In this document: positions 57,772 to 64,000 of the stretch, piece after piece | How positions within the stretch are numbered: position 1 is the first letter of the stretch | How the letters are laid out: every line of letters starts with the position of its first letter | Source of the DNA: Andeanibacterium sp035497315 | GTDB lineage: Bacteria; Pseudomonadota; Alphaproteobacteria; Sphingomonadales; Sphingomonadaceae | Direction: 5' to 3' | Length of the DNA: 64,000 nt | Assembly: GCA_035497315.1 (NCBI GenBank) | Contig: DATJDU010000103.1 | Location: 14,542 to 78,541, forward strand | Notes under the pieces: generated by a model | Databases searched by the model: none | Seen by the model: only the letters and a program-made list of their open reading frames with translations | Told to the model about the DNA's origin: nothing | Made by a program: the position numbers and the translations under genes

Positions 57772-60351
57772 TCAGCTGACTGCGATGTTCAGTGCGCCGT
57801 CGCCTTCATCCACATCGACCGTCGAGCCATCGGGAATTTCCCCGGCAAGCAGTTTCTCGGCCAGCGGGTCCTGCAGGTAACGCTGCACCGCCCGCTTGAG
57901 CGGCCTTGCGCCATAGACCGGATCGTAACCCACCCGGCCCAGCCAACGCCGCGCCGCCTCGGTGAGGTTGAGCACGATCTTGCGGTCCTTCAGCAGCTTC
58001 TGCACCCGGCCGACCTGGATATCGACGATCGGTTCCATATTCGCCTGGCTCAGGCGATGGAACAGGATGATTTCATCCAGGCGGTTGAGGAATTCGGGCC
58101 GGAAATGCGCCCGCACCACTTCCATCACCTGCGGCTCGACATCCTCGACCTTCTGCCCCTCATCGAGGCTGGACAGATATTGGCTGCCCAGATTGCTGGT
58201 AAGGATGATCAGCGTGTTGGAGAAATCCACCACCCGGCCCTGCCCGTCGGTCAGACGGCCATCGTCGAGCACCTGCAGCAGCACGTTGAACACATCGGGA
58301 TGGGCTTTCTCCACCTCGTCGAACAGCACGACCTGATAGGGCCGGCGCCGTACAGCCTCGGTCAGCACGCCGCCTTCCTCATAGCCGACATAGCCCGGAG
58401 GGGCACCGATCAGGCGAGCGACCGCGTGCTTCTCCATGAATTCCGACATGTCGATGCGCACCATTGCCGTATCGTCGTCGAACAGGAATTCGGCCAGCGC
58501 CTTGGTCAGCTCGGTCTTGCCGACACCCGTGGGGCCGAGGAACAGGAAGCTGCCCAGCGGCCGGTTCGGGTCCTGCAGGCCGGCACGCGCGCGACGGACC
58601 GCCTTGGAAACGGCCTGGACCGCCTGTGCCTGCCCGATCACGCGCTTGCCGATCGCGTCTTCCATATTGAGCAGCTTCTCGCGCTCGCCCTCCATCATCT
58701 TGTCGACCGGCACACCAGTCCACTTGCTGACGACGGCGGCGATGTCCTCGTCGGTCACTTCCTCGCGCAGCAACGCGTTTTCGGAGTGGGACTGGGCCTC
58801 GGCGAGCTTCTTCTCCAGCTCGGGGATGCGGCCATAGGAAAGCTCGCCCGCCCGGGCGAGATCGCCCTGGCGCTGCGCCTGTTCCAGTTCCAGCCGCGCG
58901 GCGTCCAGCTCTTCCTTGATCTTGCCTTCGGCAGCGATCTTGTCGCGCTCGTTTTGCCAGCGGGTGGTCAGTTCGCTCGATTGCTGCTCCAGATTGGCCA
59001 GTTCCTCACGCAGGGTAGCCAGCCGGTCCTTGGAGGCAGTGTCCGTCTCCTTGGCCAGCGCCATTTCCTCGATCTTGAGCTGGATGATCTTGCGGTCGAG
59101 CTTCTCGATCTCTTCGGGCTTGCTTTCCACTTCCATGCGGATGCGGCTGGCGGCCTCGTCCATCAAATCGATCGCCTTGTCGGGCAGGAAGCGGTTGGTG
59201 ATGTAGCGGTTGGAAAGCATGGCCGCCGCCACGATCGCACCATCGGTGATGCGCACGCCGTGATGCAGTTCGTACTTCTCCTTCAGCCCGCGCAGGATGC
59301 TGATCGTATCCTCCACGGTCGGCTCGTTGACGAAGACAGGCTGGAAGCGGCGCTGCAGGGCAGCGTCCTTTTCCACATACTTCTGATATTCGTCGAGCGT
59401 GGTCGCGCCGATGCAATGCAACTCTCCCCGCGCAAGGGCGGGCTTGAGCAGATTGCCGGCGTCCATCGATCCTTCGGAAGCGCCCGCGCCGATCAGCGTA
59501 TGCATCTCGTCGATAAACAGGATGATGTCGCCTTGTGCGCCCTTCACTTCGTCAAGCACGGCCTTCAGCCGTTCCTCGAACTCGCCGCGATATTTCGCGC
59601 CCGCGATCAGCGCGCCCATGTCGAGCGCCATCAGCTTGCGGTCCTTGAGGCTGTCCGGCACATCGCCATTGGCGATGCGCAGGGCAAGGCCTTCGGCAAT
59701 GGCCGTCTTGCCGACACCGGGATCGCCGATCAGCACGGGGTTGTTCTTGGTACGGCGGGCGAGGATCTGCACGGTCCGGCGGATTTCCTCGTCGCGGCCG
59801 ATCACGGGATCGAGCTTGCCCGCCCGCGCGGCCTCGGTCAGGTCGCGGGCATATTTCTTCATCGCGTCATAGCTCTCCTCCGCCCCGGAAGAATGCGCCG
59901 GGCGGCCGCCGGTCACTTCCTGAATCGCGGTTTCGAGCGCCTTGACGTCCACATTGGCGGCCTTGAGCGCCTGGCCCGCCGCCGTAGTGGTGGCAAGCGC
60001 CAGCGCCTGCACGATGCGCTGCACCGGCACGAAGCTGTCCCCCGCCTTGGTGGCAAGCTGTTCGGCCTGATCGAGAATACGCACCGTGTCATTGTCGAGG
60101 CCCGGGGTGGACTGGGCCCCGGCGCCGGAAACGGCAGCGATCCTGGCCAGTGCCTTGTCCACTTCGACAGTGGCGATTGCGGCATTGCCTCCCGCGCGCT
60201 GGATAAGCTGCGCGGCCATGCCTTCGCTGTCTTCCAACAGCGCCTTGAGCAAATGTTCGGGAGTGATCCGCTGATGGCTCATGCGAATGGCGACCGTCTG
60301 TGCGCTTTGCAGGAAGCCCTTGGCGCGATCGGTGAATTTTTCGAGATTCAT
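57772..60351 (-). CDS. clpB: ATP-dependent chaperone ClpB
   Basis: Hexameric disaggregase of 859 residues working with DnaK. N-domain (residues 1-150), first AAA+ module with GDPGVGKTAIAEG, a coiled-coil middle domain (about 400-520, LDRKIIQLKIEEMALAKE onward), second AAA+ module with GPTGVGKTELTKALAEFLF and a C-terminal D2-small domain. Start ATG 60351 follows a GAGGG. Transcription probably starts from the heat-shock-type promoter at 60380-60407. Confidence 0.98.
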   Translation of the reverse strand: MNLEKFTDRAKGFLQSAQTVAIRMSHQRITPEHLLKALLEDSEGMAAQLIQRAGGNAAIATVEVDKALARIAAVSGAGAQSTPGLDNDTVRILDQAEQLATKAGDSFVPVQRIVQALALATTTAAGQALKAANVDVKALETAIQEVTGGRPAHSSGAEESYDAMKKYARDLTEAARAGKLDPVIGRDEEIRRTVQILARRTKNNPVLIGDPGVGKTAIAEGLALRIANGDVPDSLKDRKLMALDMGALIAGAKYRGEFEERLKAVLDEVKGAQGDIILFIDEMHTLIGAGASEGSMDAGNLLKPALARGELHCIGATTLDEYQKYVEKDAALQRRFQPVFVNEPTVEDTISILRGLKEKYELHHGVRITDGAIVAAAMLSNRYITNRFLPDKAIDLMDEAASRIRMEVESKPEEIEKLDRKIIQLKIEEMALAKETDTASKDRLATLREELANLEQQSSELTTRWQNERDKIAAEGKIKEELDAARLELEQAQRQGDLARAGELSYGRIPELEKKLAEAQSHSENALLREEVTDEDIAAVVSKWTGVPVDKMMEGEREKLLNMEDAIGKRVIGQAQAVQAVSKAVRRARAGLQDPNRPLGSFLFLGPTGVGKTELTKALAEFLFDDDTAMVRIDMSEFMEKHAVARLIGAPPGYVGYEEGGVLTEAVRRRPYQVVLFDEVEKAHPDVFNVLLQVLDDGRLTDGQGRVVDFSNTLIILTSNLGSQYLSSLDEGQKVEDVEPQVMEVVRAHFRPEFLNRLDEIILFHRLSQANMEPIVDIQVGRVQKLLKDRKIVLNLTEAARRWLGRVGYDPVYGARPLKRAVQRYLQDPLAEKLLAGEIPDGSTVDVDEGDGALNIAVS

Positions 60352-60379
60352 GGGGTGCCCTCAATAGCTTTCCGGCCCG

Positions 60380-60407
60380 ATATGGTGTTGCAGTTCTGCA
60401 ACACAAG
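60380..60407 (-). promoter_or_regulatory. clpBp: Sigma32-type promoter of clpB overlapped by a perfect palindrome
   Basis: On the minus strand, CTTGTGT (60407-60401), 13 bases, then CACCATAT (60387-60380) fits the sigma32 pattern CTTGAAA-N11-16-CCCCATNT. The arms CTGCAACAC and GTGTTGCAG (plus-strand 60385-60404, two-base spacer) fill the spacer and touch both elements. A transcript would start near 60372, about 20 bases before the ATG. Confidence 0.65.
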
Positions 60408-60764
60408 TCTCTTGTCCCAAAATTTCATCCGGCCTCTTCTCCCTCATATGTGGGCGAAGTTGACACATGTTACAGTGCCTTGGCGCAAAAATTGTCTCCC
60501 CCCCACTGACCTCGATCAAATCGCTCCGAACGGGCCCGTGGAGCGGGAGTGACGCATAGCCATTATCTATGCCAACACGGAGCGTGTAGGAAAGTTCTAA
60601 ACGAGAACGCGAGGCCGCAAATGACGACACCCGATAGGTGGCGAAGCAACGCAGGCGATATGGTTCGAACGCGCCGATGCGCTGAAACATGCCGTTCGTC
60701 GATATGAAGTGACGAGCGGCTGAGCAGGCGTTAGGCCTTGGGTATAGTTTCGAAGGTTTCTATC
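60408..60764. other. Hairpin-containing intergenic region between clpB and the M16 peptidase gene
   Basis: No supported gene. CGCTCC/GGAGCG with inner ACGGG/CCCGT forms a strong stem at 60522-60545, and GCATAG/CTATGC a smaller one at 60554-60572. TTGACA at 60460 lacks a convincing -10 at the right distance. The stretch could hold the M16 promoter or an unrecognised small RNA. Confidence 0.35.
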
Positions 60765-60860
60765 TTCGTCTTTGCGGGGGGACGGCCCCGAAGCAGTCCA
60801 GGGCCCAGCGCGAAGCGCCCCTGGATCGCCGCGCAGCCTTTGGCCGCTTGCAATGACGAA
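60765..60860. repeat. REP-like element upstream of the M16 peptidase gene
   Basis: Outer arms TTCGTCTTTGC (60765-60775) and GCAATGACGAA (60850-60860) pair with one mismatch; inside, TCCAGGG/CCCTGGA (60797-60803 and 60819-60825) and GCGC-GAA-GCGC form a long central stem. This matches the general layout of alphaproteobacterial REP elements of the TTCGTCATTGC type. It sits 27 bases before the ATG, an odd place because it would lie in the leader. Confidence 0.7.
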
Positions 60861-60887
60861 CGGGACCAACGCATTCAGGGACCAACT

Positions 60888-63767
60888 ATGCGCCGCAAAT
60901 TCACTCCCACTTTCCTCGCCCTCACGGCCTCGCTAGCCCTCGTCTCTTGCACGGGCGCGCAATCGCAGGCCTCGCTCAGCAGCACGCCCGCCGCGCAGCC
61001 CGCACCGCTGGCCGGGCTCGTGAAGCAGGTCGACATTCCCTATGAGAGCTTCACCCTGCCTAACGGGCTGACCACCATCGTCCATACGGACCGCAAGGCC
61101 CCGGTGGTGGGGGTGACGATCTATTACCGCGTGGGATCGAAGCACGAACCGCGCGGCCGCACCGGCTTTGCGCATCTGTTCGAACATCTGATGTTCGGCG
61201 GATCGGAGAATGTCGAGAATTTCGACATTCCGCTGGAGGCCGCCGGATCGACCTCCACCAACGGTTCCACCTGGTTCGACCGCACCAATTACATTGAGAC
61301 CGTCCCGACCGGCGCGCTCGACCTTGCGCTCTTCATGGAGAGCGACCGCATGGGGCATTTGCTGGGAGCGGTGACGCAGGACAAGCTCGATAAGCAGCGC
61401 GGCGTGGTCCAGAACGAGAAGCGCCAGGGCGACAACCAGCCCTATGGTCTGGTCGATTACGCAATGAATGAAGGCCTGCTCCCGGTGGGGCACCCCTATC
61501 GCCATTCCACCATCGGCTCGATGGCCGATCTCGATGCCGCCAGCATCACGGATGTACGCCAGTGGTTCACCGACAATTACGGGCCGAACAATGTGATCCT
61601 CGTCCTCTCGGGCGATATCGATGCCGCCGCCGCCCGTCCGAAGGTAGAACGCTGGTTCGGCGACATTCCGCGCGGACCTGACGTGCCGAAGGTCACAGCC
61701 GATCCTGTCACTCTCACCGCACCAGTCACCCGCGAGATGAACGATCAGGTGCCGGTAACGCGTGTCTATCGCGCCTGGACCGGCCCGGCGCTGACCAGCG
61801 AGGATGCCGTGCCTCTCGCCATCGGCATGCATGTTCTGGGCGGCCTTGCCAGTTCCCGCCTCGACAATGCGCTGGTGCGCGAGGAGCAACTGGCGGTGCG
61901 CGTTTCCGCCAGTGCCCAGCAATTCGAGCAACTCAGCTTCCTGCAGGTGGAGATGGACGTGAAGCCCGGGATGGATCGGGCACAGGCTGAAAAGCGGCTG
62001 GACGAGATCATCGCCGATCTGGTCGCCAAGGGCCCGACGCAGGACGAATTGCAACGTGCCGCCACCCAGACCGTTTCCGCCCAGATCGGCGCGCTGGAAG
62101 TGGTCGGCGGCTTTTCCGGCAAGGGCGCGACGCTAGCCGAAGGGCTGCTCTATGCGGGCGATCCGGCAAACTACAAGCGCGAGCTTGAACGCATGGCCGC
62201 CCTTACCCCCGCCGAAGTGCAGCAGGCAATGCAGCGCTGGATGACGCGCCCGTCCTACCGCCTCGCGGTTGTCCCGGGCGAGCGGACCGACGATGGCGGC
62301 ACGATGGGTGGTTGGGGGGATGAAGCCACGACCCCCGCGCCCCTGCCCGATGCCAAGCGGCCGGTACCGGATGTGCAACGCAGCGCCCCGCGCGAATATC
62401 CACCCGTTGCCGATGTGGGCGCACTGACTTTCCCGACTGTCGAACGAGCCAAGCTGGACAATGGCATTACCGTAACCCTGGCGCGCCGCACTGCCATTCC
62501 CAAGGTCTCGGTCCACCTCTCCTTCGATGCCGGCTTCGCCGCAGACGGGCCTGATGCGGCAGGCACCCAATCATTGATGATGGGCCTTCTGGAAGAAGGT
62601 ACAACCACGCGCGGCGCAGTGCAGATCGCAGAGGAACAAGAACGGCTGGGCGCCTCCATCTCCACCGGATCGGACATGGACAGCAGTTCGGTCAGCCTCA
62701 CCGCGCTTACCGCCAATCTCACTCCCTCGCTGGAGCTGATGGCGGATATGGTCCGCAATCCGGCCTTCAAGCCGGAGGACGTAGCCCGCGTGAAGGACCA
62801 GCGGCTGGCCGACATCGCGCAGGAAAAGGCTTCGCCCTTCGGCCTTGCCACCCGCGCATTGCGGCCGATCCTCTATGGTCCCGCCCATCCTTATGGCACG
62901 GTCGGCGGCCTTGGCGATGAAGGCGTGATTTCCGCCCTGACGCCCGAGGCGATCTCTGCGGAGCATCGCCGCTGGCTGCGGCCGGACCTCGCCAACATCA
63001 CCGTGGTGGGCGATATCACCATGGACAGGCTGCTGCCCCAGCTCAATGCCACCTTCGGCCATTGGCCAGGCATTCGCTCCATGCCACCGCGCAAGGATCT
63101 CACCGTTGCCACACCCGCGCCCCAGCGGCGGCTGGTGGTGATCGACCGGCCCAATTCGCCGCAGTCGGTGCTGGTCTTCGGCCGTGTACTGCCGCTCACC
63201 GGCAAGCAGCAGGGGCAGGAGGCGCTGGACCTCGCCAATGAAGTGATCGGCGACGGTTTCCTCTCCCGCCTCAATCTCGACCTGCGCGAGGACAAGGGCT
63301 GGAGCTACGGCGTGGGCAGCCAGATCATGCGTAATCAGGGGCCTGAGGCACTGCTGGTTTACACTCAGGTCCAATCCGACAAGACAGCGGATTCGATCCG
63401 CCTGATTCTCGATAACATGGCCGCATTCCCCGGCAATCGCCCGGTCGACGATACTGAGTTCCAGCGCGTGACCGATGGAAATATCCGCGGCATGCCCAAC
63501 CGCTACCAGACAAATGGCCAGGTGCTGGGCGCTTTGGTAGCAAATGGCCAACTCGGCCGGCCCGACGATTATCAGGCAAAACTGCCCCAGATCTATCGCG
63601 CCGTAACCAAGGACGCGATCGACGCCGCCGCGCGCCAATATCTCCAGCCTTCCGACCTGACGATCGTCGTGGTGGGTGATCGCAAGGTGATCGATCAACA
63701 GCTCGCAGGGCTGGACATGCTGGTCGAATATCCTGATATTGACAGCAATGTAAGTGGGGCGGAATAG
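60888..63767 (+). CDS. M16 family zinc metallopeptidase (two-domain, exported)
   Basis: 959-residue pitrilysin-like protease. The signal sequence ends in LVSC, a possible lipobox (C21). The first M16 half has the inverted zinc motif HLFEH at residues 96-100 and the third ligand in VVQNEKRQ (E177, 76 residues on). The second half (from about residue 520) lacks HxxEH and is the inactive partner, as expected for fused M16 pairs. It probably degrades peptides in the periplasm. A small gene follows 38 bases downstream. Confidence 0.93.
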   Translation: MRRKFTPTFLALTASLALVSCTGAQSQASLSSTPAAQPAPLAGLVKQVDIPYESFTLPNGLTTIVHTDRKAPVVGVTIYYRVGSKHEPRGRTGFAHLFEHLMFGGSENVENFDIPLEAAGSTSTNGSTWFDRTNYIETVPTGALDLALFMESDRMGHLLGAVTQDKLDKQRGVVQNEKRQGDNQPYGLVDYAMNEGLLPVGHPYRHSTIGSMADLDAASITDVRQWFTDNYGPNNVILVLSGDIDAAAARPKVERWFGDIPRGPDVPKVTADPVTLTAPVTREMNDQVPVTRVYRAWTGPALTSEDAVPLAIGMHVLGGLASSRLDNALVREEQLAVRVSASAQQFEQLSFLQVEMDVKPGMDRAQAEKRLDEIIADLVAKGPTQDELQRAATQTVSAQIGALEVVGGFSGKGATLAEGLLYAGDPANYKRELERMAALTPAEVQQAMQRWMTRPSYRLAVVPGERTDDGGTMGGWGDEATTPAPLPDAKRPVPDVQRSAPREYPPVADVGALTFPTVERAKLDNGITVTLARRTAIPKVSVHLSFDAGFAADGPDAAGTQSLMMGLLEEGTTTRGAVQIAEEQERLGASISTGSDMDSSSVSLTALTANLTPSLELMADMVRNPAFKPEDVARVKDQRLADIAQEKASPFGLATRALRPILYGPAHPYGTVGGLGDEGVISALTPEAISAEHRRWLRPDLANITVVGDITMDRLLPQLNATFGHWPGIRSMPPRKDLTVATPAPQRRLVVIDRPNSPQSVLVFGRVLPLTGKQQGQEALDLANEVIGDGFLSRLNLDLREDKGWSYGVGSQIMRNQGPEALLVYTQVQSDKTADSIRLILDNMAAFPGNRPVDDTEFQRVTDGNIRGMPNRYQTNGQVLGALVANGQLGRPDDYQAKLPQIYRAVTKDAIDAAARQYLQPSDLTIVVVGDRKVIDQQLAGLDMLVEYPDIDSNVSGAE

Positions 63768-63805
63768 GATTCCGTCTGCCTGCACCCATTCGAGAGGAGT
63801 ATATC

Positions 63806-64000
63806 ATGTCCGTTGCCGGTACCTATGAATGCCTGACCAAGACCCCGATGGGCGACCAGATCAGCACCTTCACCGTGGTCCCTTCCGACGATGGCGCCAG
63901 CTTCACCGGCCTCAACGCCGGCCCGCTCGGCTCGCTTGAGGTCAAGGAAGGCAAGATCGACGGCAACACGCTGACCTGGAAGATGGACATGACCGTGCCC
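63806..64000 (+). CDS. Small conserved hypothetical protein (cut by window edge)
   Basis: The reading frame opens with ATG 63806 behind GAGAGGAGT and stays open to the end (65 codons): MSVAGTYECLTKTPMGDQ, then TFTVVPSDDGASFTG and a DGNTLTWKMDMTVP strand. The alternating pattern suggests a small beta-barrel or lipocalin-like protein. It resembles uncharacterised sphingomonad proteins of about 90 residues, sometimes linked to acyl-CoA metabolism; function unknown. Confidence 0.7.
   Translation, partial: MSVAGTYECLTKTPMGDQISTFTVVPSDDGASFTGLNAGPLGSLEVKEGKIDGNTLTWKMDMTVP

Noticed and set aside
60460..60488. TTGACA as a promoter for the M16 peptidase
   Set aside because: The sequence 17 bases downstream is GC-rich (GCGCAA) and does not resemble a -10 element.
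58057..60552. 831-codon plus-strand frame opposite clpB
   Set aside because: Antisense shadow of ClpB; the real protein with two Walker motifs is on the minus strand.
50478..60593. Shared 13-mer GCGTGTAGGAAAG near 50480 and 60581
   Set aside because: In a 64-kb window about thirty 13-base matches are expected by chance; no longer similarity flanks it.
60661..60680. GGTTCGAAC resembling a tRNA T-loop
   Set aside because: No 5-bp T-stem, acceptor stem or anticodon arm can be built around it.

Overview
The window is a GC-rich alphaproteobacterial chromosome segment. It most likely comes from a sphingomonad (order Sphingomonadales; genus not resolvable from this sequence). The pointers are the dcw order mraZ-rsmH-ftsL-ftsI-murE-murF-mraY-murD with every junction overlapping, the argS-SPOR-nagZ-scpA-scpB-tatA-tatB-tatC block, an OmpA protein with a polyproline hinge, a TonB-dependent receptor, CpaA-E/TadBC pilus genes, and hairpin-rich REP-like elements between genes. 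No rRNA, tRNA, CRISPR array, insertion sequence or prophage was recognised.

Layout. 1-8571 (minus): the division and cell-wall cluster, with murD cut by the window edge. An AT-rich promoter at 8760-8800 lies between phased GGGGA-type boxes that may bind MraZ. 8904-18250: mixed housekeeping genes (a GldG-like membrane protein, cysteine synthase, ferredoxin, AlkA glycosylase, an SDR, pterin dehydratase, CcmAB, methionine aminopeptidase, an M17 peptidase). 18324-21830: an SH3 protein, argC, and the nitrogen pair glnB-glnA behind a sigma54-like control region. 21870-30215: a GT4 glycosyltransferase, OmpA, a GH24 lysozyme, an Ate/Bpt aminoacyl transferase, threonine dehydratase, a beta-hydroxyacid dehydrogenase and an exported amidohydrolase. 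30379-37169 (minus): argS to tatC, probably one operon for tRNA charging, peptidoglycan recycling, chromosome condensation and Tat export. 37247-42801: a lipoprotein, ispH-thrB-rnhA, a YegP-type protein, and an FAD oxidoreductase with an alpha/beta hydrolase.

42880-50149 (plus) holds seven tad/cpa pilus-assembly genes: prepilin peptidase, CpaB, secretin, CpaD, CpaE, TadB and TadC. The motor ATPase CpaF/TadA that normally sits between CpaE and TadB is absent, and so is any pilin gene. 50582-53464 (minus) holds a MarR regulator, MTA phosphorylase, a TetR regulator and an SDR. A TonB-dependent receptor follows, with an unusual leader of competing hairpins, and then a sulfotransferase-like gene. 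ClpB (minus) has a heat-shock-type promoter with a perfect palindrome embedded in it. A periplasmic M16 peptidase and a truncated small gene close the window.

Most genes are ordinary. The more novel material is regulatory: the receptor leader, the clpB promoter/operator, the tandem sigma54-like repeats before glnB, the GGGGA arrays before mraZ, and an orphan ribosome-binding site and ATG divergent from marR.
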